In this document: piece after piece, positions 8,707 through 16,560 of the stretch
Position numbering within the stretch: the stretch's first letter is position 1
Layout of the letters: the number at the start of each line of letters is the position of its first letter
NCBI GenBank assembly: GCA_947501355.1
Contig: CANMVA010000001.1
Location: 434,001 to 498,000 of the forward strand
Source: an uncultured Paracoccaceae bacterium
GTDB lineage: Bacteria; Pseudomonadota; Alphaproteobacteria; Rhodobacterales; Rhodobacteraceae
Reading direction: 5' to 3'
DNA length: 64,000 bases
Position numbers and translations under genes: made by a program
The notes under the pieces: generated by a model
What the model saw: only the letters and a program-made list of their open reading frames with translations
Database searches by the model: none
What the model was told of the DNA's origin: nothing

Positions 8707-9978
8707 ATGTCTGACGGATTTTCTGAAAACAATAGCAAGGGTGTAAACCGCCGTGCTGTCTTGGCCGGGGGCACCGCGCTGACGGCGTCGCTGTTCATGC
8801 CAAAGAACCTGCGCGCGCAGGATTTTGCGACGGCTGATATCAACACTACGGGCCTTGCTGTCACCGACGACACTGTGACGATTGGCATCCTGCACTCGGT
8901 CACGGGAACGATGGCGATCTCGGAGACCGGGTCGGTTCAGGCTGAGAAGCTGGCGATTTCCCAGATCAACGAACAAGGCGGTATTCTGGGTCGCAAGATC
9001 GAATACATCCAAGAAGACGGCGCGTCCGACTGGCCGACTTTCGCGGAGAAAGCCCGCAAGCTGTTGGTCAATGACAAGGTCGCCTCTGTCATGGGGTGCT
9101 GGACGTCGGCTAGCCGCAAGGCCGTGCTGCCGGTCTTTGAGCAACATAACGGCTTCCTGTATTACCCGACTTTCTATGAGGGTCTCGAACAGTCGCCGAA
9201 CGTGATCTACACGGGCCAGGAAGCCACGCAGCAGATCATCGCGGGGCTGGATTGGGTGAACCAGACCAAGGGCGCGAAGAGCTTCTATCTGCTGGGCTCC
9301 GACTACATCTGGCCGCGGACCTCGAACAAGATTGCGCGCAAGCATATCGAGAACTTCATGGAAGGCTGCGAAGTCGTCGGGGAGGAATATTACCCGCTGG
9401 GTCACACGCAGTTCAATTCGGTCATCAACAAGATCCGCTTGCGCAAGCCCGACGTGATCTATGCGATCGTCGTGGGGGGCTCGAACGTGGCGTTCTACAA
9501 GCAGCTCAAGGCCGCGGGTATTGATCCCACCGAGGAAGGCCCGATTGTCCTGACGATTTCCGTCACCGAGGATGAGATCCGCGGGATCGGCGGCGAGAAT
9601 ATCGAAGGCGCTTATGCCTGCATGAAGTATTTCCAGTCGCTGGAGAATGAAAACAACATCGCCTTCGTCAAAGCCTTCAAAGAGATGTGGGGCGAAGACA
9701 TCGTGATCGGCGATGTCACGCAGGCCGCCTATCTTGGCCCGTGGCTCTGGAAAGCGGCGGTTGAAAAGGCGGGCAGCTTTGACGTCGACAAGGTGCGCGA
9801 GGCTAGCCCCGGTATCGAGCTTACCACCGCGCCCGAGGGCTACGTCAAAATTCACGAAAACCACCACCTCTGGTCCAAGACCCGCGTCGGCCGGGCGCAG
9901 GCCGATGGGCAATACGAGGTGGTGTTCGAGACGGCAGAGCTGGTTGAGCCCGACCCGTTCCCAGAAGGCTATCAATAA
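8707..9978 (+). CDS. urtA: Urea/short-chain amide ABC transporter, periplasmic binding protein
   Basis: The 423-residue protein starts at the ATG at 8707, six bases after AAGGAGG. The N-terminus has a twin-arginine export signal (Arg15-Arg16 in NRRAVLAGGTALTASLF), ending near residue 38. The mature part starts VTIGILHSVTGTMAISE and contains INEQGGILGRKIEYIQEDG. It matches the Leu/Ile/Val-binding fold group to which UrtA and FmdD belong. It would capture urea or small amides in the periplasm and deliver them to UrtBC. Being followed by a strong hairpin and four transporter genes, then a formamidase, supports urea or amides over branched-chain amino acids. Which of the two is the main substrate cannot be decided from sequence. 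Confidence 0.88.
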   Translation: MSDGFSENNSKGVNRRAVLAGGTALTASLFMPKNLRAQDFATADINTTGLAVTDDTVTIGILHSVTGTMAISETGSVQAEKLAISQINEQGGILGRKIEYIQEDGASDWPTFAEKARKLLVNDKVASVMGCWTSASRKAVLPVFEQHNGFLYYPTFYEGLEQSPNVIYTGQEATQQIIAGLDWVNQTKGAKSFYLLGSDYIWPRTSNKIARKHIENFMEGCEVVGEEYYPLGHTQFNSVINKIRLRKPDVIYAIVVGGSNVAFYKQLKAAGIDPTEEGPIVLTISVTEDEIRGIGGENIEGAYACMKYFQSLENENNIAFVKAFKEMWGEDIVIGDVTQAAYLGPWLWKAAVEKAGSFDVDKVREASPGIELTTAPEGYVKIHENHHLWSKTRVGRAQADGQYEVVFETAELVEPDPFPEGYQ

Positions 9979-9990
9979 GCCTTAAACCAC

Positions 9991-10023
9991 GCGCGACCCG
10001 GTTTTTACGGTGCCGGGTCGCGC
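9991..10023 (+). terminator. Strong hairpin between urtA and urtB
   Basis: An 11-bp perfect inverted repeat GCGCGACCCGG/CCGGGTCGCGC flanks an 11-base loop and starts 12 bases after the urtA stop codon. There is no long T-run after it (ACCCTTTCTC), so it is more likely an mRNA-stabilising or partial attenuation structure than a full terminator. This is common behind binding-protein genes, which need more copies than the permeases downstream. Confidence 0.65.
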
Positions 10024-10054
10024 ACCCTTTCTCATTCCATTTGTTGGAGATCTC

Positions 10055-10981
10055 ATGTTCGCCGATTATTCGATGTCCGAACTGGGCGCAATTTTCGCCA
10101 TGCAGGGCTTTGCTGGCCTGATCCTCTTTTCCGTCTTTGTTCTGATGGCATTGGGACTGGCCATCATCTTTGGACAGATGGGCGTGATCAACATGGCCCA
10201 TGGCGAATTCATGATCCTTGGGGCCTATGTCACCTACCTGACATCGAACCTTTTCGCCGATCACCTTCCGTTTCTCTTCGGCACGTATTTCTTCGTAGCG
10301 ATGATCTTTGCGTTCCTGATCTCGGGCGCGCTGGGCCTGTTGGTGGAATGGTCGCTGATCCGACATCTTTATAAGCGCCCGCTGGATACGCTGCTGGCGA
10401 CCTGGGGCTTGAGCCTGATTCTGCAGCAGACCTATCGCAGCATCTTCGGCGCGCGGGAGGTTGGCGTGTCGATCCCCGATTGGATGATGGGATCGCTGCC
10501 CCTCACCGATCTGATCGAAGTGCCGATCAATGGCATTTTCGTGATGGTCCTGGCGGTGAGCATCTCGCTTGCGGTCTACGTCATGATGTTCCGGTCCAGG
10601 TGGGGCAAGCAGGTGCGAGCCATCAACCAGAACCGCGTGATGGCGGGGGCCGTTGGGATCAACACCGAATGGACCGACCGGCTGACCTTTGGCATCGGCT
10701 GTGGGGTTGCTGGCGTTGCGGGCTCGGCCTTCACGATGATCGGCTCCACCGGGCCGACAGCGGGTCAGCTCTATATCGTCGACACGTTCCTTGTGGTCGT
10801 CTTTGGCGGCGCGGGATCGCTGCTTGGCACCATCGCCTCTGCCTTCTCGATCAGTCAGGCGCAGTCGATCATGGAATTCTTCCTGTCCGGATCGATGGCC
10901 AAGGTTCTGACGCTGCTTGTGGTGGTCGGCATCCTGATGATCCGCCCGCAAGGTTTGTTCTCTCTCAAGCTGCGCAAGTAA
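10055..10981 (+). CDS. urtB: Urea/amide ABC transporter permease UrtB
   Basis: The 308-residue inner-membrane protein has about eight hydrophobic helices. The first is FAGLILFSVFVLMALGLAII, followed by FGQMGVINMAHGEFMILGAY, the hallmark of LivH/UrtB permeases. The C-terminal FGGAGSLLGTIASAF segment is the coupling region. The ATG at 10055 is preceded by TTGGAGA; an upstream in-frame extension would start inside the hairpin. It would form the translocation channel with UrtC. The next gene starts 12 bases downstream, so urtBCDE is one transcriptional unit. Confidence 0.9.
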   Translation: MFADYSMSELGAIFAMQGFAGLILFSVFVLMALGLAIIFGQMGVINMAHGEFMILGAYVTYLTSNLFADHLPFLFGTYFFVAMIFAFLISGALGLLVEWSLIRHLYKRPLDTLLATWGLSLILQQTYRSIFGAREVGVSIPDWMMGSLPLTDLIEVPINGIFVMVLAVSISLAVYVMMFRSRWGKQVRAINQNRVMAGAVGINTEWTDRLTFGIGCGVAGVAGSAFTMIGSTGPTAGQLYIVDTFLVVVFGGAGSLLGTIASAFSISQAQSIMEFFLSGSMAKVLTLLVVVGILMIRPQGLFSLKLRK

Positions 10982-10993
10982 GGAGTTCGCCTG

Positions 10994-12118
10994 ATGCAAT
11001 CCTCTGCCTTCATGACCCGCAAAGAGCTGATTGGGTTTCTCATCCTTGCGGCATTGATCTTCATCGTGTTCCCGGTCGCACTGGATAACTTCCGGCTGAA
11101 CCTTTTTGGCAAATACCTGACCTATGCCTTTGTGGCCGTTGGTCTTGCGCTCTGCTGGGGCGCGGGGGGCATTCTGAGCCTTGGGCAGGGCGTGTTCTTT
11201 GGCCTTGGCGGCTACTGCATGGCGATGTTTCTGAAGCTCGAAGCGTCAACACCTGAGAACACAGCGATCCAATCCACACCGGGCATCCCTGACTTCATGG
11301 ATTGGAACCAGCTCAAGGAACTGCCATGGTGGTGGGAGCCGTTCTATTCCTTGCCGATTGCCCTTGCGGCGGTTGTCGCGGTGCCGGTCATCTTTGCCTT
11401 CATCATTGGCGTCGCCATGTTCACACGGCGGGTGGGTGGCGTTTATTTCGCCATCATCACGCAGGCCTTTGCCGCGATCATGACGATCCTAATCATCGGG
11501 CAGCAAGGTTATACTGGCGGCGTCAACGGCATCACCGATCTGCGCACCCTGATGGGTTGGGACATTCGCACCGATGAGGCCAAGACCATCCTCTACTTCG
11601 TCAACGGTGCCCTTTTGTTCGTTGTGCTTCTGGTAGCCCAATACGTGCGCAAATCTAAGCTGGGGCGCCTGCTGATCGCGATGCGCGACCAAGAGGATCG
11701 TGTTCGCTTCTCAGGCTACAATGTCGCGAACTTCAAGATTTTCATCTTTTGCCTCGGTGCCGCGTTCGCTGGAATCGGTGGGGCGATGTTCACCCTGCAG
11801 GTTGGCTTTATGTCTCCAACACTGGTGGGCATCGTACCGTCCATCGAGATGGTGATCTTCTGCGCCGTGGGTGGCCGCCTGTCGATCCTTGGCGCGGTTT
11901 ACGGCGCGTTGCTGGTCAACTGGGCCAAGACCTCTCTATCGGAAAGCTTCCCTGAACTGTGGCTTCTGGGGCTGGGCGCTTTGTTCATCGCCGTCGTGAT
12001 GTTCTTCCCGAACGGTCTGGCGGGCGTGTGGTCTGAAAAGATCGAGCCGCGTCTTCTGGCGCTCTTCAATCAAAAGAAACCCAGCAGGCCCACGCCTGAT
12101 GGCGCCCCGGCGGAGTAA
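10994..12118 (+). CDS. urtC: Urea/amide ABC transporter permease UrtC
   Basis: The 374-residue membrane protein is of the LivM/UrtC type. It has a long N-terminal membrane segment (FLILAALIFIVFPVAL), an LCWGAGGILSLGQGVFFGLG motif near residue 55, and a GVYFAIITQAFAAI segment. An insertion at about residues 80-115, facing the periplasm (ENTAIQSTPGIPDFMDWNQL), is typical of UrtC compared with LivM. The C-terminal tail (PSRPTPDGAPAE) is hydrophilic and cytoplasmic. The ATG at 10994 follows AAGGAG. It pairs with UrtB. Confidence 0.9.
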   Translation: MQSSAFMTRKELIGFLILAALIFIVFPVALDNFRLNLFGKYLTYAFVAVGLALCWGAGGILSLGQGVFFGLGGYCMAMFLKLEASTPENTAIQSTPGIPDFMDWNQLKELPWWWEPFYSLPIALAAVVAVPVIFAFIIGVAMFTRRVGGVYFAIITQAFAAIMTILIIGQQGYTGGVNGITDLRTLMGWDIRTDEAKTILYFVNGALLFVVLLVAQYVRKSKLGRLLIAMRDQEDRVRFSGYNVANFKIFIFCLGAAFAGIGGAMFTLQVGFMSPTLVGIVPSIEMVIFCAVGGRLSILGAVYGALLVNWAKTSLSESFPELWLLGLGALFIAVVMFFPNGLAGVWSEKIEPRLLALFNQKKPSRPTPDGAPAE

Positions 12119-12123
12119 TCGGC

Positions 12124-12864
12124 ATGACAGAGCGTTTCATCCTGAAAGTCGAAGATTTGACGGTGTCTTTTGATGGTTTCAAGGCCGTTGATCACCTGAG
12201 CTTTTACGTCGAGCCCAATGAGTGCCGCGTGATCATTGGGCCGAATGGGGCTGGTAAGACCACGGTACTAGACCTGATCTGCGGGCGGACGAAAGCAACC
12301 GAGGGGTCGGTGCAGTTCAAAAACAAGGAACTGCTGGCTATGCGCGAGGATCAGATCGTGCATGCGGGTGTTGGGCGAAAGTTCCAGACGCCATCGGTCT
12401 ACGAAGACCTGACCGTCTTTGAGAATCTCGAACTCAGCTATCCCAAGGGGCACGGCGTTTTCGGGGCCTTGGCCTTCAAGCGTGATGCGGCGGTGCGCGC
12501 GCGGATCGCGGACATTGCCGAGACGATCTTTCTGGACGACCAGCTTGACGAGAAAGCTGCTTTTCTCAGCCACGGGCAAAAGCAATGGCTTGAGATCGGG
12601 ATGCTGCTGATCCAGGACCCGGAGCTTTTGATGCTGGACGAGCCTGTGGCGGGCATGTCCGTCGCGGAACGCAAGAAAACAGCCGAGCTTTTGAACCGGA
12701 TCATTCAGGACCGATCCGTGATCGTGATCGAACACGACATGGGTTTTGTCGCTGATATCGCGACCCGCGTCACCGTCCTTCATCAGGGCAAAACCCTGTC
12801 CGAAGGCACGATGGAGCGGGTGCAGAACGACCCGAAGGTCGTCGAAGTCTACCTGGGCCACTGA
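12124..12864 (+). CDS. urtD: Urea/amide ABC transporter ATP-binding protein UrtD
   Basis: The 246-residue ATPase has Walker A GPNGAGKT at residues 39-46, a signature LSHGQKQWLEIGM instead of the usual LSGGQ (which is characteristic of UrtD), and Walker B LLMLDEP followed by the switch His in VIEHDM. It starts five bases after urtC. With UrtE it would power uptake through UrtBC from the cytoplasmic face. Confidence 0.92.
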   Translation: MTERFILKVEDLTVSFDGFKAVDHLSFYVEPNECRVIIGPNGAGKTTVLDLICGRTKATEGSVQFKNKELLAMREDQIVHAGVGRKFQTPSVYEDLTVFENLELSYPKGHGVFGALAFKRDAAVRARIADIAETIFLDDQLDEKAAFLSHGQKQWLEIGMLLIQDPELLMLDEPVAGMSVAERKKTAELLNRIIQDRSVIVIEHDMGFVADIATRVTVLHQGKTLSEGTMERVQNDPKVVEVYLGH

Positions 12865-12877
12865 AGGAGAAACCAAG

Positions 12878-13567
12878 ATGTTGAACGTCAAATCCCTGTC
12901 GGCGGCCTACGGCGAAAGCGAGGTTTTGCACGGGCTCGACCTTGCGGTTCAGCCCGGTGAAATTGTCGCCATCATGGGGCGCAACGGCATGGGCAAAACC
13001 ACGCTGATGAAGACGCTCATGGGGATCATGCCTGAGAAAAGCGGCGATGTGACGGTGGGGGACAGAGCCGTCACCGGGATGAAATCCCATCAACGCGTGG
13101 CGCATGGCATCGCTTATGTGCCGCAGGGCCGCATGATCTTTTCGGCGATGACCGTACAGGAAAACGTAGAGACCGGTCTGACGGTGACAGGCCAGTCCAA
13201 GGTGCCGGATGATATCTATGAGCTTTTCCCGGTCCTGCTTGAGATGAGGGACCGCCGGGGTGGCAACCTGTCAGGCGGACAACAACAGCAATTGGCAATC
13301 GCGCGCGCTCTGGCGTCGAACCCGAAAGTGCTGCTGCTGGATGAGCCGACTGAGGGCATCCAGCCGTCGATCATCCGCGACATGGCCCGCACCTTGCGCC
13401 AAATCCGCGATGAAAAGGGTCTGAGCATCGTTGTCTCTGAGCAAGTGCTCAGTTTTGCGCTCGACGTGGCTGACCGCGTGATGGTGATCGAAAACGGCAA
13501 CTTTGTGCATGACAGCCCCCGCGCGGGCATCGACGAGGCCAAGGTCTCAAAATTCCTATCCGTTTAA
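12878..13567 (+). CDS. urtE: Urea/amide ABC transporter ATP-binding protein UrtE
   Basis: The 229-residue ATPase has Walker A GRNGMGKT (residues 34-41), signature LSGGQQQQLAIARAL and Walker B VLLLDEPTEGIQPS, the LivF/UrtE pattern. The ATG at 12878 is preceded by GAAGGAGAAACC. The longer open frame upstream overlaps urtD and is not real. It is the last transporter gene before fmdA, with 21 bases between them. Confidence 0.92.
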   Translation: MLNVKSLSAAYGESEVLHGLDLAVQPGEIVAIMGRNGMGKTTLMKTLMGIMPEKSGDVTVGDRAVTGMKSHQRVAHGIAYVPQGRMIFSAMTVQENVETGLTVTGQSKVPDDIYELFPVLLEMRDRRGGNLSGGQQQQLAIARALASNPKVLLLDEPTEGIQPSIIRDMARTLRQIRDEKGLSIVVSEQVLSFALDVADRVMVIENGNFVHDSPRAGIDEAKVSKFLSV

Positions 13568-13588
13568 CTATCAGACCAGGAGGATACT

Positions 13589-14818
13589 ATGGCTGACACA
13601 TTGATATCGGTGGAGCTAAGCGAGAGCCCGCATAGCAACGAAAATGTGCATAACCGCTGGCACCCGGACATTCCGATCAATGTCTGGGTGGACCCTGGGG
13701 ACGATTTCAGGATCGAGACCTATGACTGGACGGGCGGCCAGATCAAGAACGACGATGATGCGTCAGACGTCCGGGATGTGGAGCTTGAACAGGTCCATTA
13801 TCTGTCTGGTCCCATCGGGGTGAAGGGGGCAGAGCCTGGCGACCTTCTGGTGGTCGAAATCCTGGATATCGGCGCCAAGGAAGAGATGCTGTGGGGCTTT
13901 AACGGCTTTTTCTCAAAGCAGAATGGTGGTGGCTTTCTGACTGAGCATTTCCCCGAAGCGCAGAAATCGATCTGGGATTTCGACGGCATGTTCACCAAGT
14001 CGCGCCATGTGCCGGGTGTGAAATATGCTGGTCTGATCCACCCGGGTTTGATCGGGTGTTTGCCGGACCGCAAAATGCTCGACATGTGGAACGCGCGCGA
14101 GACGGCGTTGTTTGAGACCGACCCCGACAGGACCCCGCCGCTGGCCGCTCTGCCCAACACGCAAAGCGCGCATATGGGCGCGATGAAGGGCGAGGAGCGC
14201 GACGCCGCAGCATCTGAAGCTGCCCGCACGGTACCGCCGCGCGAGCATGGCGGCAACTGCGATATCAAAGACCTCAGTCGCGGAGCGATCTGCTACTTCC
14301 CGGTCTATGTCGATGGGGCTGGCCTTTCGATGGGCGATCTGCACTTTAGCCAGGGCGACGGGGAAATCACCTTCTGCGGTGCCATTGAAATGGCCGGTTG
14401 GCTGCATCTCAAGGTGTCGCTGGTCAAGGAGGGGATGAGCAAATACGGGATCAAGAACCCGATTTTCAAACCGTCTCCGATCACGCCCAAATATGATGAC
14501 TATCTGATCTTCGAGGGCATCTCTGTCGATGAGAGCGGCGAGCAGCACTATCTTGATGTTCACATCGCGTATCGTCAGGCCTGTCTGAACGCGATCGAAT
14601 ATCTCAAGAAGTTTGGTTATTCGGGTGCACAGGCCTATGCCATCCTCGGCACAGCCCCTGTGCAAGGCCACATCTCAGGCGTCGTGGATATTCCAAATGC
14701 GTGCGCGACGCTCTGGCTGCCAAACGATATTTTCGAATGGGACATGATGCCGAATGCCGAAGGTCCAACCAAGCATCTTGATGGCAGTGTCGATATCCCG
14801 CTTGCCCCTGATCTATGA
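13589..14818 (+). CDS. fmdA: Formamidase/acetamidase FmdA
   Basis: The 409-residue protein matches the length and pattern of the FmdA_AmdA family (about 400 residues). Examples are HNRWHPDIPINVWVDPGDDF near the start, GPIGVKGAEPGDLLVVEILD, a VPGVKYAGLIHPGLIGC strand, and the EHGGNCDIKDLSRG and SMGDLHFSQGDGEI segments that carry the metal ligands of the active site. It hydrolyses formamide or short aliphatic amides to the acid and ammonia in the cytoplasm. Preceded by AGGAGGATACT and cotranscribed with urtE, it would turn the imported amide into assimilable ammonium. Glutamate synthase genes are elsewhere in the window. Confidence 0.93.
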   Translation: MADTLISVELSESPHSNENVHNRWHPDIPINVWVDPGDDFRIETYDWTGGQIKNDDDASDVRDVELEQVHYLSGPIGVKGAEPGDLLVVEILDIGAKEEMLWGFNGFFSKQNGGGFLTEHFPEAQKSIWDFDGMFTKSRHVPGVKYAGLIHPGLIGCLPDRKMLDMWNARETALFETDPDRTPPLAALPNTQSAHMGAMKGEERDAAASEAARTVPPREHGGNCDIKDLSRGAICYFPVYVDGAGLSMGDLHFSQGDGEITFCGAIEMAGWLHLKVSLVKEGMSKYGIKNPIFKPSPITPKYDDYLIFEGISVDESGEQHYLDVHIAYRQACLNAIEYLKKFGYSGAQAYAILGTAPVQGHISGVVDIPNACATLWLPNDIFEWDMMPNAEGPTKHLDGSVDIPLAPDL

Positions 14819-14828
14819 AGTTCCTGAC

Positions 14829-14852
14829 TGGCGCGGCTTGTGTGCTGCGCCA
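14829..14852 (+). terminator. Hairpin between fmdA and fmdB-like gene
   Basis: A nine-base-pair stem TGGCGCGGC/GCTGCGCCA with one G-U pair and a six-base loop starts 11 bases after the fmdA stop. There is no T-run, so it is probably a partial terminator or a 3' stabiliser. Confidence 0.45.
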
Positions 14853-14875
14853 GTTCCACTGACTTGGAGTTCCCT

Positions 14876-15202
14876 ATGCCGGTTTACGAATACAAATGCA
14901 GCGATTGTGGGCTTTTCGAAACGATGAAGCCCATGTCCGCTTTTGCCGACCCTTGTGATTGCCCCGATTGCGGTCAAATCGCACCGCGCGTTCTGTTCAG
15001 CGTGCCACATATCTCGGGCATGAGTTCCAGCACGCGACATGCGCATGAGACGAACGAACGCTCAGCCGATAGCCCGAAGAAAAGCAGCCACGGCCCCAAT
15101 TGCGGCTGCTGTGGTGGTGCCAAGAAAAACAGCAAGACGCTCTATCGCGCGGATGGATCGAAAAGCTTTCCAACAAAGCGCCCTTGGATGATTTCTCACT
15201 AG
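14876..15202 (+). CDS. FmdB family zinc ribbon protein with Cys-rich tail
   Basis: The 108-residue protein begins MPVYEYKCSDCGLFETMKPM. A zinc ribbon is formed by Cys8/Cys11 and Cys29/Cys32 (CPDCGQIAPRV), the regulatory FmdB-type pattern. After residue 45 comes a polar, low-complexity linker rich in Ser, His and Lys, then a second cysteine group NCGCCGG near residue 80 and a basic end. The ATG at 14876 follows TTGGAG. In Methylophilus an FmdB homologue is encoded with the amide operon and proposed as a regulator; the biochemical role is not settled. Its place right after fmdA suggests the same connection here. Confidence 0.8.
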   Translation: MPVYEYKCSDCGLFETMKPMSAFADPCDCPDCGQIAPRVLFSVPHISGMSSSTRHAHETNERSADSPKKSSHGPNCGCCGGAKKNSKTLYRADGSKSFPTKRPWMISH

Positions 15203-15993
15203 AGTTGCTCAACGGGAGTGCGACCATGCATTTCTAGCCAACAAGTAGAGAATGCTCGCAACGAGTCCTGGGCTAGCATCCGATGCCCAAAGTCACATCG
15301 CGCCGCAACGATCCTCGAAGCGAAACCGATTGAGCGCCAAGATAGAGGAGCCGCCCGGTTCAAAGCGCGACAGGGGTGGTCCCGCAATCCTCCAAGTGCT
15401 TTGACTTCGGAGTAAGGGCAACCCTGCCAGCGACAAAAGCAATGCTGTTTTACGTGACCCGGACAGGCCATCTAGTTGCTGTAAACTACCGCGCGGGAGT
15501 GTCAGATCAAAGGTCGCGCCGCAGGCTGCGCGCCTTCAATCTCGAGAGACGGGGCCAAAGCGACTTTCAAGAATGTGTTCGAAGGCCCGCTTTGGCGAGG
15601 TTGCAACGTAGCATCACCAGTCCGTGCCAACGTCTGTTTTCGCCCGTTCAGATCCGCGCGACCCTGGCCCTGCCTAAGGATGCTGCAACCGATCTAACGT
15701 TCGCGAAGAGCCCATTTTACCGCATGCTGCGGACTGCCCGAATGTCCGCTACATAGGCCGAGGCCAAAAATGTGACAGAACCAGAACGGGAATTGCCATG
15801 GGTTTGAGGCACACGATTTTTGAGCAATTTTCGTTTCATTGCCGTCAGTAAAAAGGACGACCGGCTTTGGCCGTGCGCTCTATCCACAGCACTATGCGTC
15901 ATCGCGTGAGCACGAAGCTATGTCATAGTTTAATGCAAAGCTGTCCGACTAGGTTTATATTGAGGTCTCTGGAAATGCTGACATATTTAGAGG
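15203..15993. other. Gene-poor interval with a degraded repeat
   Basis: No supportable gene is seen in this 791-base gap. The open frames present are short and have poor codon character. A segment near 15590-15650 (CCCGCTTTGGCGAGG, then GCAACGTAGCATCACC) recalls the dispersed repeat of 490-560. The last 80 bases before bphO are A+T richer (CATAGTTTAATG, TTTATATTGAGG) and probably hold the bphO-bphP promoter. Confidence 0.45.
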
Positions 15994-16560
15994 ATGACAA
16001 AACAACTAGAGACCAGCCTGCGCGCGCGTTTGCGAATGGACACGCACTTGGCTCACGAACGACTAGATGAAGAAGTGTCCAGGTTTGACCTGACGACGCC
16101 ATATGGCTTTTTGTGTTTTCTCAGTATGCAGTCGTCCGCGTTTCAAACGCTCTCGGCGTTAGAGGTCTCTGCGCAAACAAGCACCATAATAAGAGACCTT
16201 AGTGAGCGTGCGGCGCGCGACCTTCGTCACTTCGGGTCATCTAGTCAAAAGCCAGCGGCGACCATTGAACCGGTCCATCCGCTTGCGATTGAATATGCCG
16301 TCGCAGGGTCGAGGCTTGGCTCACGACTGCTCAAGAAAAGATGGCAGTCAGCGACAGATCCACAGGTTCTGCAGGCCAGTGCCTATTTCTCCGCACCGAG
16401 CTATATCAAGATGTGGACGTCTTTCTGCGAAACCACAGCAGCGATGCCTGCCGCCGGTCCCCTTGCGGATCAAATCGTCAGAGACGCCGACCGAATTTTT
16501 CACATGTACCGTGAGTGTGCCCGCGCTCCTTTGCTCAAGAAAGGAGCGATCCATGCCTGA
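15994..16560 (+). CDS. bphO: Heme oxygenase, BphO type
   Basis: The 188-residue protein is an all-helical heme oxygenase. The proximal heme ligand is likely His21 in MDTHLAHERLD, and RLGSRLLKKRW and YIKMWTSFC segments match the bacterial BphO group. It opens heme to biliverdin with release of iron and CO, providing the chromophore for the phytochrome. It overlaps bphP by eight bases, so the two are translationally coupled. Confidence 0.87.
   Translation: MTKQLETSLRARLRMDTHLAHERLDEEVSRFDLTTPYGFLCFLSMQSSAFQTLSALEVSAQTSTIIRDLSERAARDLRHFGSSSQKPAATIEPVHPLAIEYAVAGSRLGSRLLKKRWQSATDPQVLQASAYFSAPSYIKMWTSFCETTAAMPAAGPLADQIVRDADRIFHMYRECARAPLLKKGAIHA

Noticed and set aside
8692-9975. A 427-codon open frame antisense to urtA
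   Set aside because: urtA has a strong ribosome site, an export signal and family motifs; the reverse frame has none.
16202-16552. An N-terminal extension of the phytochrome into the heme oxygenase region
   Set aside because: The extension is out of frame with bphO and lacks any PAS sequence; the proper start with a ribosome site is at 16553.
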